Positions 42,903 to 52,993 of a DNA stretch of 64,000 bases are shown in pieces; position 1 is the first letter of the stretch; each line of letters opens with the position of its first letter. A program made the translations under genes and the position numbers. This DNA is from Desulfotruncus arcticus DSM 17038 (GTDB lineage Bacteria; Bacillota; Desulfotomaculia; Desulfotomaculales; Desulfallaceae): assembly GCF_900113335.1 (NCBI RefSeq), contig NZ_FOOX01000001.1, positions 372,001 to 436,000 of the forward strand, given 5' to 3'. A model generated the notes under the pieces. It saw only the letters and a program-made list of their open reading frames with translations, ran no database searches and was not told the origin of the DNA.

Positions 42903-44606
42903 TTGGAGCTTTGGGAATCTATTACGCTGGGGCTTATAGGAGGCATGGGCCTTTTGCTTTATGGTATGTACATCATGAGCGAAGGCTTGCAAAAAATTGC
43001 CGGTCACAGATTGCGCAACATACTCAGCACCTTAACTCACAACAGGCTAACAGCCTTGATAGTTGGGGCTTTAGTTACAATTCTTTTCCAGAGCAGCACC
43101 GCTACAACAGTTATTCTTGTGGGCTTAACCAGCGCATCAATAATGACCTTAAAGCAAACCCTGGGGGTAATACTGGGTGCCGATATAGGAACAACAGTCA
43201 CCGCCCAGTTAATTGCACTTAACGTAACCGAGATTTCTTTACCTATAGTTGGTATTGGGGCAACAATCATTTTTTTCAGCAAGCGCGATAAATATAAACG
43301 AATAGGCCAGGCTCTTCTGGGATTTGGTTTATTGTTTTTAGGTTTAAAAATAATGTCCGATACTATGCACCCGCTACGCGATGCGCCGTTTTTCAAACAA
43401 ATGCTGATGAGCGCCAGTGACTATCCACTGTTGGCTATAGCCGCCGCTGCAGTATTTACCTTTCTAGTACACAGTAGCGCAGCTTCTGTTGGTATAATTA
43501 TGGTTTTGTCCATGCAAGGGATGGTATCCTTACATTCCGCCATCTACCTTTTATTTGGCGCCAATATAGGAACATCTTTCACGGCGATACTTACAAGCTT
43601 AGGTTCATCCAGAGAAGCTCAGCGTGTAGCCACAGCTCACCTGCTATTTAAAATGGCCGGGGTTTTGCTGTTGTTTCCTTTTGTTACTCCTTATGCTGTT
43701 TTACTTGCCAAATTAACAGCTTCACCGGGTTACCAAGTGGCAAACGCCCATACATTGTTCAACATTGGTATTGCTATAATTTTTCTACCCTTTACCTCTT
43801 ATTTCGCCAGGTTATTGCAAAAAATCGTGCCCGAAAAGCATGACAAAACAAGCAGCACAGTCGAACTAAAGCCAAAGTTTCTTGATACCAAGCTTATTAA
43901 CACCCCATCAATAGCCTTGGGTCTCGTTTCAAAAGAAATTAACCACGCTTCCGACCAGGTTTTTGATATGACAACTTCGGTTATAACCATATTTGAGTTA
44001 AGCAGCGTTGAACTACTTGATAAGATTAACAAGAAAGAAGATTACCTTGACGTATTATATAAAGCTACTACCCGGTATTTAACGGACATTATGCGCCAGC
44101 CCCTTTCACGCCAGGAATTTTACCGTTCTATGAGCTACATGCATATTGTAAATGACCTGGAACACATTGGTGACATCATCGAAAAAGACATTACCTATAT
44201 TGCAAGCTGTAAAATTGCAAGGGGCTGCAAGTTTTCCGAGGCCGGCTGGGAAGAAATTAAAGATATGCACAATTACCTGTGCGATATGGTAAGAATGTGT
44301 AACCTGGCCCTATTCTCCAATGATAAAGAATTAGCCTCTAAAACAGCCAAGATGTACCCGGAAATATCACGTATGGAAAGACGCCTCAGGGCGAAGCACT
44401 TTAACCGTCTCAAAGACGGCACGGCCCAATCCATATCAACCAGTTCACTACACTTGGATTTAATAAATTCATTTCTTAGAATAAGTGAGCACATTAAAAA
44501 TATCTGCCAAGAAATTCTTATTCATGATAGTTCACAAAACTATCAAAGTCATCATATGAGTTACGATATAAACGACGAAGATTTAACAGAAAGCGTAGAC
44601 TTCTAA
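42903..44606 (+). CDS. Na/Pi cotransporter family protein with PhoU-like C-terminus
   Basis: A 567-residue membrane protein. The N-terminal 310 residues carry two Na/Pi repeat units with QSSTATT and HSSAASVG motifs and about eight to ten membrane segments. The C-terminal part (about 340-550) is a helical PhoU-like cytosolic domain. This is the NptA/YjbB group, which moves phosphate with sodium. I choose TTG 42903, seven bases after GAGGTG; GTG 42897 lies too close to it. Terminator follows. Confidence 0.92.
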   Translation: MELWESITLGLIGGMGLLLYGMYIMSEGLQKIAGHRLRNILSTLTHNRLTALIVGALVTILFQSSTATTVILVGLTSASIMTLKQTLGVILGADIGTTVTAQLIALNVTEISLPIVGIGATIIFFSKRDKYKRIGQALLGFGLLFLGLKIMSDTMHPLRDAPFFKQMLMSASDYPLLAIAAAAVFTFLVHSSAASVGIIMVLSMQGMVSLHSAIYLLFGANIGTSFTAILTSLGSSREAQRVATAHLLFKMAGVLLLFPFVTPYAVLLAKLTASPGYQVANAHTLFNIGIAIIFLPFTSYFARLLQKIVPEKHDKTSSTVELKPKFLDTKLINTPSIALGLVSKEINHASDQVFDMTTSVITIFELSSVELLDKINKKEDYLDVLYKATTRYLTDIMRQPLSRQEFYRSMSYMHIVNDLEHIGDIIEKDITYIASCKIARGCKFSEAGWEEIKDMHNYLCDMVRMCNLALFSNDKELASKTAKMYPEISRMERRLRAKHFNRLKDGTAQSISTSSLHLDLINSFLRISEHIKNICQEILIHDSSQNYQSHHMSYDINDEDLTESVDF

Positions 44607-44628
44607 CATTTATTCGGAACTTGTTATT

Positions 44629-44655
44629 AACCGGGAAGCAACCCCGGTTTTTTTT
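44629..44655 (+). terminator. Terminator of the Na/Pi cotransporter gene
   Basis: A 7-bp stem AACCGGG/CCCGGTT (44629-44635 with 44643-44649) followed by eight T residues. Confidence 0.8.
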
Positions 44656-44971
44656 ATTTTAGGGAGAGTATTCCACCTTTTTAACTAACCTGGCTCAGTT
44701 TTCCCTGAACGGATGATTATGAGTTTAAATGGTTAGTCATATAATTAAAAACCATTCAGTATAAAAATAATACCACTTGGCTGAATTTTCTTAATATTTT
44801 TACAAATAGCCTTTATTATATATTACAGACGGTATTATTTTGATATTAATTTTCTTAATAAACGCAGCACCTTATCAATTTGCCTAGTAGGGAGGTGAAA
44901 TCACCCCAAAAAAGCAAGTATGTCCTTAATTCTGAATTAGCTTTTATTTATAATAAAAGGGGGTTTGTTTA
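44656..44971. other. Intergenic region before acsA
   Basis: About 316 AT-rich bases with no ORF longer than a few codons. GGTGA-AA-TCACC (about 44894) is a short hairpin. A seven-codon ORF (ATG 44921 to TAG) lacks a ribosome site. I see no convincing promoter or riboswitch. Confidence 0.4.
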
Positions 44972-46990
44972 GTGTCCGAAGAAAAAAGCGCTCACTATTC
45001 AGTGACATGGCAGGAGGAAGAATATATTCACCCACCGAATGATTTTGTGGGGCAGGCTAATTTAACCGATCCTAAAATATTTGAAAGATTTAGCCTGGAA
45101 AATTTCCCCGAGTGTTTTAAGGAATTTGCAGATTTATTAGACTGGGACCAGTACTGGCATACCACATTAGATACCAGTGACGCCCCTTGCTGGAAATGGT
45201 TTGTGGGTGGTAAGATAAACGCCAGCTATAACTGCGTGGATAGACACCTGGATAAATACAAGAATAAAACTGCAATTCACTTTGTCCCCGAGCCTGAAGA
45301 TGAGCCCATTGTGCACTTGACCTACCAGGACCTTTACCGAAGAGTAAATGAAACAGCTGCCGTTTTAAGAGATTTTGCAGGTTTAAAAGCCGGTGACAGG
45401 GTAACCCTACACCTGCCGATGACCCCGGAACTGCCAATTACCATGCTAGCCTGTGCGCGTCTTGGCGTAATCCATTCCCAGGTTTTTGCCGGCTTCAGCG
45501 GCCAGGCCTGCGGCGAAAGAATCTGGGATTCTGAAAGCCGTGTACTAATTACCATTGACTCTTATTACCGCAGCGGTAAACTTCTTGACCACAAAGCAAT
45601 TGGCGATGTCGCCGTAGAAGTTGCCAAGAAAGAAGGACAGGATGTAGACAAGGTACTGGTTTGGAGACGCTACCCGGGTAAATATTCTTCTGCGGCTCCG
45701 GTAGTTGAAGGCCGCGACTTTTTCATGGATGAACTTTTAAAGGAATACCGGGGTAAAACAGTTGAGCCTGTATCAATGCCCGCTGAAGATATACTTTTCC
45801 TAATGTACACCAGTGGCTCCACCGGCAGGCCCAAAGGCGCCCAGCACAGTATCGGTGGATATCTGGCCTATGTCACCTGGATGTCCAAAAATATTCAGGA
45901 TATTCACCCCGAGGACGTTTACTGGTGCATGGCTGATATCGGCTGGATCACCGGACACTCCTTCATTGTTTACGGTCCTCTCGCCTGCGCAGCCAGTTCA
46001 GTTATTTATGAGGGTGTACCCACCTATCCGGATGCCGGTCGTATCTGGAGAATTGCCGAAGAATTGGATGTTAATATATTCCATACCTCACCTACAGCGA
46101 TTCGCCAGCTCAGGAAAGCCGGTCCCGACGAGCCGGAAAAATATAATTATGATTTTAAACACATGACCACTGTAGGTGAACCTATTGAGCCCGCAGTTTG
46201 GAGATGGTATTACGACGTAGTTGGTAAGAAAAAGGCAGCCATCGTTGATACGTGGTGGCAAACTGAAACCGGCGGTTTCCTGTGCAGCACGGTACCGGGT
46301 CTGGCTCCCATGAAGCCCGGCAGCGCCGGACCCGGCGTACCCGGCATTCACCCTGTTATTTTTGACGACGAGGGCAATGAAATACCAGCCGGGGCTGGTA
46401 AAGCCGGCAATATCTGCATTAAAAACCCCTGGCCTGGATTGATGCAAACCATCTGGAAAGACCGGGATCGCTTTGTCAGCACTTATTACGGAAAATATAA
46501 CACTAACCCGGACAGCAAGGACTGGAGAGATTGGCCGTACATGGCCGGCGACGCAGCCGTTTTAGCCAAGGATGGCTATGTAAGGATACTTGGCAGGGTT
46601 GACGACGTGATCAATGTGGCCGGTCACAGACTGGGGACCAAGGAAATTGAATCTGCCGCCCTTACCGTACAAGAAGTAGCTGAAGCTGCGGTAATTGCTG
46701 CCAAAGACGAAATCAAAGGTGTTGTTCCGGACCTGTACGTTGCCTTAAAGCCCGGGTTTGAGGCAAGCGACGAGTTGGCGGCAAAAATTTCCCAGGCTGT
46801 TTCAACAGTTGTTGGTAAAATTGCCCGGCCCAGGAGCGTACACATCGTTCCCGACATGCCCAAAACCCGTTCCGGTAAGATTATGCGCCGCATTCTCGCT
46901 TCTATATCTAACCAGACAGAGGTTGGCGATGTAACCTCACTTGCCAATCCGGACGTTGTAGAATTAATTCTCAAAAAAGTTCAAGGTTAA
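44972..46990 (+). CDS. acsA: Acetyl-CoA synthetase-like AMP-forming ligase
   Basis: A 672-residue AMP-forming ligase that activates acetate (or propionate). Motifs: QVFAGFSGQACGERI, YTSGSTGRPKGAQHS, DIGWITGHSF, DTWWQTETGG, GRVDDVINVAGHRLGTKEIES and the regulated lysine in PKTRSGKIMRR. Start GTG 44972 after AAAGGGGG. The lysine site is a typical sirtuin target; a sirtuin lies 18 kb upstream. Transcribed alone, with a terminator following. Confidence 0.93.
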   Translation: MSEEKSAHYSVTWQEEEYIHPPNDFVGQANLTDPKIFERFSLENFPECFKEFADLLDWDQYWHTTLDTSDAPCWKWFVGGKINASYNCVDRHLDKYKNKTAIHFVPEPEDEPIVHLTYQDLYRRVNETAAVLRDFAGLKAGDRVTLHLPMTPELPITMLACARLGVIHSQVFAGFSGQACGERIWDSESRVLITIDSYYRSGKLLDHKAIGDVAVEVAKKEGQDVDKVLVWRRYPGKYSSAAPVVEGRDFFMDELLKEYRGKTVEPVSMPAEDILFLMYTSGSTGRPKGAQHSIGGYLAYVTWMSKNIQDIHPEDVYWCMADIGWITGHSFIVYGPLACAASSVIYEGVPTYPDAGRIWRIAEELDVNIFHTSPTAIRQLRKAGPDEPEKYNYDFKHMTTVGEPIEPAVWRWYYDVVGKKKAAIVDTWWQTETGGFLCSTVPGLAPMKPGSAGPGVPGIHPVIFDDEGNEIPAGAGKAGNICIKNPWPGLMQTIWKDRDRFVSTYYGKYNTNPDSKDWRDWPYMAGDAAVLAKDGYVRILGRVDDVINVAGHRLGTKEIESAALTVQEVAEAAVIAAKDEIKGVVPDLYVALKPGFEASDELAAKISQAVSTVVGKIARPRSVHIVPDMPKTRSGKIMRRILASISNQTEVGDVTSLANPDVVELILKKVQG

Positions 46991-47029
46991 ATAGTTGTAT
47001 CAATTAAATAATTAGGAATTAAAAAAAAC

Positions 47030-47062
47030 GGGGCAGGACCCTTCATGGTTCTGTCCCTTTTT
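47030..47062 (+). terminator. Terminator of acsA
   Basis: An 11-bp stem with two GU pairs (47030-47040 with 47047-47057) followed by TTTTT. Confidence 0.8.
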
Positions 47063-47178
47063 CCCATTATGTACCTGTTTTTTTATTATGTTACTGCAGG
47101 AATAGTTGCTATACCGTCGAATAGTATTTTATGAAAACCAATATTTAGAAAATTAAAATAATTAAGGCGGGACACCAC

Positions 47179-48495
47179 ATGCCCAATATGGGGTACGATA
47201 CCAAACGATCGCTTTTTACCTGGGCTGTAGTTTATTCAGCCACTTTATGCTTGATTTACTTTATCCGGCCGCAACCATGGATTTCGGCAATTTTATTAAC
47301 CCTTGCAGGACTTTTAACAGTTGTTATTATATTATTTAATTTCAAAATTAATCCGGCAAGTGAAGCCAATTCTGAGGAACCTCTTGACCCAACACTGCAG
47401 ATTGCCAACCAAACACTGCCCTTTTTACGCCGGGGGTTAAATGAGGAAACAGCCTGCAATACTGCTGAAGTTATTAAAAAAATAGCAGATGTAGCTGCAG
47501 TGGCCATTACGGATCGCGAAAAAGTGTTGGCATATATCGGGGCGGGATCGGACCACCACAAAGCAGGCAGGCCAATTATGACCATCGCCACCAAAGAGGT
47601 AATCAAAACCGGCCAAATGAAAGTAATCCGGGACGGATACGGGTTGGATTGCCCTGTCCCCAATTGCCCGCTTCAATCAGCCGTAATAGTGCCTTTAATT
47701 TGCAGGGGTGAGGTCACAGGAACAGTTAAACTTTACCAAACCCAACAGGGTGAAATGCATACTTCCATAATCAGACTAGCGGTGGGGGTTGCCCAAATTC
47801 TAGGCATGCAGATGGAGTTGGCTGAATTAGACAGGCAGGTCCAATTGGTTACCAAAGCGGAGCTTGATGCACTGCAGGCTCAAATCAACCCCCACTTTTT
47901 ATTTAACACCTTGAATACAATTATTATGTTTAGCAGGACTAATCCCGAAACAGCAAGAAGACTGCTGATAAAACTGGCAGCTTTTTTCCGACATGCTCTC
48001 AAAAGACATGGGCATTTTAATACACTAAAAGAGGAAATTGAATACCTGAACACGTATCTTATTCTTGAAAGAGCCAGGTTCAGGGATAAGCTTAGAGTGG
48101 TAAGAAATATTGATGATGAAATCCTTGAATATAAAGTACCCGTTTTAACCATTCAGCCACTGGTAGAAAATGCGATAAAACACGGAATTTTACCCAAACC
48201 GGGACAAGGTACGGTTGAAATTACTGTGCGTAAGCTCAATAACGAAATGTTAATTGTGATAAGAGACGATGGTGTTGGCATGACCTCAGAGATACAGCCA
48301 AAGGTACTTACACCGGGTTTCGGGTCCGGAAACGGAGTTGGACTTAGCAATGTACATGAACGATTAAAGGGGCTTTTTGGTAAGGAATACGGTCTTCGCA
48401 TAGTTAGCGTACCGGGAGAAGGTACTTCTGTATATGTAAGAATACCTCTTGCATGTCACACCATGATAAAGGAAGGTGCAGCCAGTGAAGCTTAA
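47179..48495 (+). CDS. LytS-family sensor histidine kinase
   Basis: A 438-residue membrane kinase. Two membrane segments lie at about 12-55, a GAF-like sensor domain at about 75-220, the His_kinase domain with H239 in INPHFLFNTLNTI, and a GHKL ATPase (QPLVENAIKHG, GNGVGLSNVHERL) at the end. DCPVPNCP in the sensor domain could bind a cofactor or metal. Start ATG 47179. It overlaps the response regulator gene by 11 bases. The signal is unknown; acetate, pyruvate or cell-wall signals are known for the family. Confidence 0.93.
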   Translation: MPNMGYDTKRSLFTWAVVYSATLCLIYFIRPQPWISAILLTLAGLLTVVIILFNFKINPASEANSEEPLDPTLQIANQTLPFLRRGLNEETACNTAEVIKKIADVAAVAITDREKVLAYIGAGSDHHKAGRPIMTIATKEVIKTGQMKVIRDGYGLDCPVPNCPLQSAVIVPLICRGEVTGTVKLYQTQQGEMHTSIIRLAVGVAQILGMQMELAELDRQVQLVTKAELDALQAQINPHFLFNTLNTIIMFSRTNPETARRLLIKLAAFFRHALKRHGHFNTLKEEIEYLNTYLILERARFRDKLRVVRNIDDEILEYKVPVLTIQPLVENAIKHGILPKPGQGTVEITVRKLNNEMLIVIRDDGVGMTSEIQPKVLTPGFGSGNGVGLSNVHERLKGLFGKEYGLRIVSVPGEGTSVYVRIPLACHTMIKEGAASEA

Positions 48496-49264
48496 AGCTT
48501 TAATTGTTGACGATGAATATCCGGCGAGGCAAGAGCTGCGTTTTTTATTAAACAATTTTGACAATATTGAAATTGTTGGTGAGGCTGCCAATGCTCAGGA
48601 AGCGTTGGCCCTGATCAAGGCTCTTGATTACCAAATTTTATTTCTCGATATATCTATGCCCGGCATGACTGGTCTTGAGCTGGGTGCAGCAATTCAGGGG
48701 TTGCCTCAACAGCCCCACGTGATATTTGTTACTGCTTATGATGAATATGCGGTACAGGCTTTCGAGGTAAATGCCGTGGATTACTTGTTAAAGCCAGTTG
48801 AACCTGGACGGCTAAAAAAAGCGATTGACAAGGTAGTAAAAGCCAACCATGAAAATTCCGGTACTAATACTGATAAGGCTGGCAACGATACCGATAAAGC
48901 AAAAGCTAAAATTGATCCGTCCAAAATCAGGATTGATAGGATACCAGCTGAAAAACAAGGTAAAACAGTTTTAGTTGCCGAGTCGGATATTTTTTATGCT
49001 TTTACTGAACAAGATTACATTTACATCAAAACTTTTACTGATAAGCTATTAACCCGCTTTACCTTAAAAGAATTGGAAGCCAGGTTGAATCCTCAGGTTT
49101 TTTTCAGAACCCATCGCTGTTATCTGGTTAACCTGCATAAAGTCAGGGAAATTGTCCCATTCTTTAATGGAACTTACAACCTTGTCGTGGAGGATAAAGA
49201 AAACAGCGAAGTACCTGTCAGCCGGGCCCAGGCCAAAAAACTTAGAAAAATTTTAGGTTTTTAA
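48485..49264 (+). CDS. LytTR-family response regulator
   Basis: A 259-residue two-domain regulator. The receiver holds D9-D10, phospho-acceptor D55 (LDISMPG) and K in LKP. The C-terminal LytTR DNA-binding domain starts near 160 and ends FFRTHRCYLVNLHKV...SRAQAKKLRK. A low-complexity linker rich in D, K and T (about 118-140) joins them. I choose GTG 48485 after GGAAGGTG, over GTG 48476. It overlaps the kinase gene. Target genes are unknown; acsA upstream is one possibility. Confidence 0.93.
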   Translation: MKLKALIVDDEYPARQELRFLLNNFDNIEIVGEAANAQEALALIKALDYQILFLDISMPGMTGLELGAAIQGLPQQPHVIFVTAYDEYAVQAFEVNAVDYLLKPVEPGRLKKAIDKVVKANHENSGTNTDKAGNDTDKAKAKIDPSKIRIDRIPAEKQGKTVLVAESDIFYAFTEQDYIYIKTFTDKLLTRFTLKELEARLNPQVFFRTHRCYLVNLHKVREIVPFFNGTYNLVVEDKENSEVPVSRAQAKKLRKILGF

Positions 49265-49291
49265 AAAACCTTCCTAAATGGAAGGTTTTTT
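49263..49291 (+). terminator. Terminator of the two-component operon
   Basis: A 12-bp stem AAAAAACCTTCC/GGAAGGTTTTTT overlapping the stop codon. Confidence 0.85.
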
Positions 49292-49365
49292 ATGTATAAA
49301 CAACTAAATTTTAGTAAATAATCTTGTATTAAATTGATTTTAAAAGGTATTTCCGGAGGTATCTA

Positions 49366-49704
49366 ATGCAAGTTGTGTGGGATATGTTAAGCGACAAAAA
49401 AATTTGGTCCATACTTGGAGACATTAACCGAGAAATTGACCAGGACTTTACAAGATTGATGCTGATAGAACTTTTTAGCCGGCTAAAAACACTGGAAGAA
49501 GAAAACCTTGCACTACGTCTATTATTAATGGAAGAAGAAATTGTAGACCGCGATTTTTTCAATACTTACCGACTGGCGGTTCATGATTTTATAGAACAGA
49601 AAGAAAAGCAAAACGCCATGGAAAGTGATTTTTTTGCTAAAACCGGTATATCCTTTCCAGAATGGGTTAACTTTAAACTTTCAGGAACGTTTAATAAGGA
49701 TTAA
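49366..49704 (+). CDS. Hypothetical helical protein, 112 residues
   Basis: A soluble acidic protein, mainly helical, with a heptad-rich middle (LIELFSRLKTLEEENLALRLL). Start ATG 49366 with CGGAGG nine bases upstream. Monocistronic between two terminators. Family not recognised. Confidence 0.65.
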   Translation: MQVVWDMLSDKKIWSILGDINREIDQDFTRLMLIELFSRLKTLEEENLALRLLLMEEEIVDRDFFNTYRLAVHDFIEQKEKQNAMESDFFAKTGISFPEWVNFKLSGTFNKD

Positions 49705-49742
49705 GATAACTATATAACTTATAATTATCGGCATCTAAGTCT

Positions 49743-49763
49743 ACCTGCAAAGCAGGTTTTTTC
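49743..49763 (+). terminator. Terminator after gene 49366-49704
   Basis: A 6-bp stem ACCTGC/GCAGGT with a three-base loop, followed by a T-rich run. Confidence 0.65.
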
Positions 49764-49818
49764 TTTTTGACTGTGGAATTAGAAACCAAATTTATTAACT
49801 TAAAGTGAGTTGTCTAAC

Positions 49819-50208
49819 TTGAATATAGACTTAGTTGGTGTCGGCACTGATATTATAGAAATAGCCCGTGTTCAAAAAGCTGCTGCCAATAAACAAAACA
49901 GTCGATTTATCAATCGCGTGTTTACCGAAAATGAAATATCTTTCTGTACGGCCAGACGCAACCCCTGGCCATCCTTTGCTGCCAGATTTTCAGCTAAAGA
50001 AGCAGTTTTTAAAGCATTAGGTACGGGATTAACAAATTGGCAGGAGGTTGAAATTTTAAACGGGGGCGACAAACCGCCGGTAGTAGTATTAAGCGGAACA
50101 GCGGAACAAATAGCCAGATCGCTGGGTATTGGCAAAATATTGGTATCAGTTTCTCATGACAAAGAACGGGCTGTGGCATTTGCAGTTGCCGTCGGAAAGG
50201 AGATATGA
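49819..50208 (+). CDS. acpS: Holo-[acyl-carrier-protein] synthase
   Basis: A 129- to 132-residue phosphopantetheinyl transferase that activates acyl carrier protein. Motifs: GVGTDIIEIARV, with the metal Asp; FSAKEAVFKALG, with the catalytic Glu; and SVSHDKERAVAFAV. The start is probably TTG 49819 (nine bases after AGTGAG) or TTG 49810. Its stop overlaps the start of nnrDE, a common Firmicute pairing. Confidence 0.93.
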   Translation: MNIDLVGVGTDIIEIARVQKAAANKQNSRFINRVFTENEISFCTARRNPWPSFAARFSAKEAVFKALGTGLTNWQEVEILNGGDKPPVVVLSGTAEQIARSLGIGKILVSVSHDKERAVAFAVAVGKEI

Positions 50209-51758
50209 CTTTGCGCCTTGTAACCGGCAGTGAAATGGCCGCCATTGATCATGCTGCAATTAATGATTATGCTATTCCAGGAATTGTCCTCATGGAAAAT
50301 GCTGGGATTAGGACTGTAGAAATTATAAGTCAGTTATTGGAGAGTACCACTAATACAAATATTGTAATTCTCGCCGGCAAAGGAAATAATGGCGGTGATG
50401 GCTTTGTTATAGCAAGGCATTTGTATAACAAAGGAGCCCGCGTGCAACTGTTCCTTTTTGGCGAGGAGAATAAAGTCAAAGGAGATGCCTTAACCAATTT
50501 AACCATCTGGAAGGGTATGGGGCAAAAAATCTACCCCTTAAATAGTACCCACGATGTTAACATGGTCAAGATGGCTGTCAACAGCGCGGAACTTATCATA
50601 GATGCTTTATATGGCACGGGATTCAAGGGAACCGTAAGCGATTTATTGGCTTCAGTTTTCAAATCCATAAACTTGAGCGGTAAAACCGTCATAGCAGTGG
50701 ATATTCCGTCAGGAATTGAAGCGGATACCGGTAAAATAAACGGACCCTGTATTCGGGCAGACCATACGGTTACTTTTGCCTACCCCAAACTTGGACTGGT
50801 TTTATATCAGGGATGTAACTATGTGGGAAAGCTGCATGTAGTTGATATATCCATTCCTGCCGCGGCTTTATCAAAGGTCGCCAGCAGCAGATACCTTACC
50901 ACCTCTGAATTAATCAATGAGATCTGGCCCAGCCGCAAGGGGCCTGAACATAAAGGGGATTTCGGACGTGTCCTGGTTGTTGCCGGATCAAGAGGAATGT
51001 CTGGTGCCGCGGTTCTTGCAGCAGAGGCAGCTGCAAGAATCGGCGCCGGTTTGGTAACCCTCGGCGTTCCCTCCGCAATTCATGACATTGCGGAGAATAA
51101 ATTAACTGAAGTTATGACTTTTCCATTGGCTGAGACAGCTAAGGGCAATATTAGCCATACAACTCTTAAAGATATTCTTGACCGATGTCACAGCAGTGAC
51201 GTCATAGCTATCGGGCCAGGTTTGGGAACCGGCACAGAGACATCTACGCTGGTCCAGGATATTATCATGAATATTACTATCCCCTGCGTTTTGGATGCAG
51301 ATGGTTTAAATGCCATGGCGGGTAAGGCCGGTTTGTTTAAATCAGTTAAATCAAACCTTGTCCTGACACCCCACCCGGGTGAAATGGCTCGTTTAACCGG
51401 TCACAGCGTGAAGGAAATTCAGCAAAACAGAATAGGAATAACTGCCCGGAAGGCTAAGGAATGGGGCTGCTCAATCCTGCTAAAAGGGGCAAAAACAATC
51501 ATCTGCGGCCCCGATGGTTCAATTTACATTAATGGAACAGGTAATCCAGGCATGGCCAGCGGAGGGTCCGGGGACGTTTTAACGGGCATAATCGCGGGAT
51601 TAATGGCCCAGGGGCTGACACCGGTAAATGCCGCGGTTGCAGGAGCATTCATACATGGCCGGGCAGGTGACGTTACCGCACAAGAGATGGGCATGTCTGG
51701 TATGCTGGCAGGGGACTTACTGCAAAGGATACCACATGTTACCAAAGAATATGAGTAA
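50205..51758 (+). CDS. nnr: Bifunctional NAD(P)H-hydrate epimerase / ADP-dependent dehydratase
   Basis: A 517-residue NAD(P)H-repair enzyme. The YjeF_N epimerase is at about 1-210 (GKGNNGGDGFV, GTGFKG, DIPSGIEADTGK). The ADP-dependent dehydratase is at about 225-510 (GSRGMSGAAVLA, GPGLGTG, LTPHPGEMARL, GMASGGSGDVLTGIIAG). It restores hydrated NADH and NADPH. Start ATG 50205, overlapping the acpS stop by four bases. Confidence 0.96.
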   Translation: MTLRLVTGSEMAAIDHAAINDYAIPGIVLMENAGIRTVEIISQLLESTTNTNIVILAGKGNNGGDGFVIARHLYNKGARVQLFLFGEENKVKGDALTNLTIWKGMGQKIYPLNSTHDVNMVKMAVNSAELIIDALYGTGFKGTVSDLLASVFKSINLSGKTVIAVDIPSGIEADTGKINGPCIRADHTVTFAYPKLGLVLYQGCNYVGKLHVVDISIPAAALSKVASSRYLTTSELINEIWPSRKGPEHKGDFGRVLVVAGSRGMSGAAVLAAEAAARIGAGLVTLGVPSAIHDIAENKLTEVMTFPLAETAKGNISHTTLKDILDRCHSSDVIAIGPGLGTGTETSTLVQDIIMNITIPCVLDADGLNAMAGKAGLFKSVKSNLVLTPHPGEMARLTGHSVKEIQQNRIGITARKAKEWGCSILLKGAKTIICGPDGSIYINGTGNPGMASGGSGDVLTGIIAGLMAQGLTPVNAAVAGAFIHGRAGDVTAQEMGMSGMLAGDLLQRIPHVTKEYE

Positions 51759-51769
51759 AAATGGGGAAT

Positions 51770-51796
51770 AAATCCGCGGTAAAAAACCGCGGATTT
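51770..51796. terminator. Terminator between nnr and the NapH-like gene
   Basis: An 11-bp stem AAATCCGCGGT/ACCGCGGATTT between two converging genes, with A- and T-rich flanks. Confidence 0.8.
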
Positions 51797-51805
51797 ATAT
51801 TTACT

Positions 51806-52489
51806 TTAGGCCGCAACGCGACAGCTTTTTTCTTTGTCATTTGATTCAAATGAAAGTGCCTTTTTAGGGCAGCTGCTGATGCAGGATGAGCACTTTAAGC
51901 AATCGCTGTAATCAAAAGAATCTCCCGTACCAATTGCACTTGGGTTTAACTGCATGGGGCATGCCTTGGCGCAGAGCCCGCAGGATACGCACTTATTACT
52001 TGCATGCAATTTATTTTTACTCCGGGCTATCCAATGTGCCACAGTTCCCATAGGACATATGCGGCACCATGTTCTGGGATGAATCCCCCAGCCAAGCAGT
52101 ATAGCAACCACTGTTGTTATTGTCAACACCCTGACCAGAGCCATACCCATAGCTTCAATATTACCCCAGGAAAAATAAAACTGAATTCCAATAACAGTAA
52201 AAATTAACATTACCATAAAAGCGCGTACAAATTCATGTTTAAAGAACTTGGGAATTTGGACGTTACGGCTTAATCTGCCCAGTGCCAAATCAAGGAAGGC
52301 CCCCCTGGGACACATCCAGTCACACCAATTACGCCCTCTAAAAAACGACAGGCCAACTGCGCCGACCATGCAGCCAAACAGAAGAAAACCCATAACAGGG
52401 AAGAACCAACCACCGATAGCTACCAACGGTAACCCAACCCAGGTAAAGGCCTGTAAATTTGTTCTAAAAGCAAGGTTATTAGGTTTCAC
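51806..52489 (-). CDS. NapH/YccM-like membrane 4Fe-4S protein
   Basis: A 227-residue membrane ferredoxin. Three to four membrane segments (about 15-50 and 85-140) are joined by two C-x3-C-P motifs, W-C56-D-W-M-C60-P and W-C-R-I-C-P near 142-147, and the C-terminus has two [4Fe-4S] motifs (CVSCGLCAKACP, CLKCSSCISSCP). Such proteins pass electrons between menaquinol and soluble or outer partners. The start is GTG 52489. No reductase partner adjoins. Confidence 0.85.
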   Translation of the reverse strand: MKPNNLAFRTNLQAFTWVGLPLVAIGGWFFPVMGFLLFGCMVGAVGLSFFRGRNWCDWMCPRGAFLDLALGRLSRNVQIPKFFKHEFVRAFMVMLIFTVIGIQFYFSWGNIEAMGMALVRVLTITTVVAILLGWGIHPRTWCRICPMGTVAHWIARSKNKLHASNKCVSCGLCAKACPMQLNPSAIGTGDSFDYSDCLKCSSCISSCPKKALSFESNDKEKSCRVAA

Positions 52490-52637
52490 TTTAATACAAC
52501 CCCCAATTGTTTTATTTATATATTTGATTATACGGATATTTACTAATTAGTCAATAGAAAAATTTTAAATCATGAAGGATTAGTCTTTAACGCGAAGAAA
52601 TAATATTTAAAGAGAACTAAAATGGGGAGGGAGTTAT

Positions 52638-52982
52638 TTGGCAAGCCCGCGCTTAAAGAATAATTATCAGGAAGCAGCTCTTAGTATCATTAGAATACTG
52701 ACATTTACTGCTGTAACGCTTATTGTCGGACTATCAGTTTGGCTCACAGCAGTTGTCGCGGGGGCATCCTGGGGTTTGGCAGGTGCAATTGGAGGAACTA
52801 TAGCTGGAATAACCGGATTCTGCATACTCGTTTGCGGTTCTTTATATGAAGTAAAAAATTTCACCTGTCCATCTTGCGGCAAATCAGACCATACGCTAAA
52901 ACAAATCGGTTACTATAATTGCAGTGAGTGTGGAACTAAGTACCATATCTATGACAAAGAAATCAACAGTATCAGTGCTTGA
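52638..52982 (+). CDS. Small membrane protein with C-terminal zinc ribbon
   Basis: A 114-residue protein with two hydrophobic segments (about 20-42 and 45-70, rich in Gly and Ala) and a zinc ribbon (CPSCGK...CSECGTKY). Start TTG 52638 behind GGGGAGGG. Family not recognised. Confidence 0.65.
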   Translation: MASPRLKNNYQEAALSIIRILTFTAVTLIVGLSVWLTAVVAGASWGLAGAIGGTIAGITGFCILVCGSLYEVKNFTCPSCGKSDHTLKQIGYYNCSECGTKYHIYDKEINSISA

Positions 52983-52993
52983 TTTAGACTTAT

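Noticed and set aside
44921..44941. Seven-codon leader peptide before acsA
   Set aside because: It has no ribosome site at the right distance and no run of regulatory codons.
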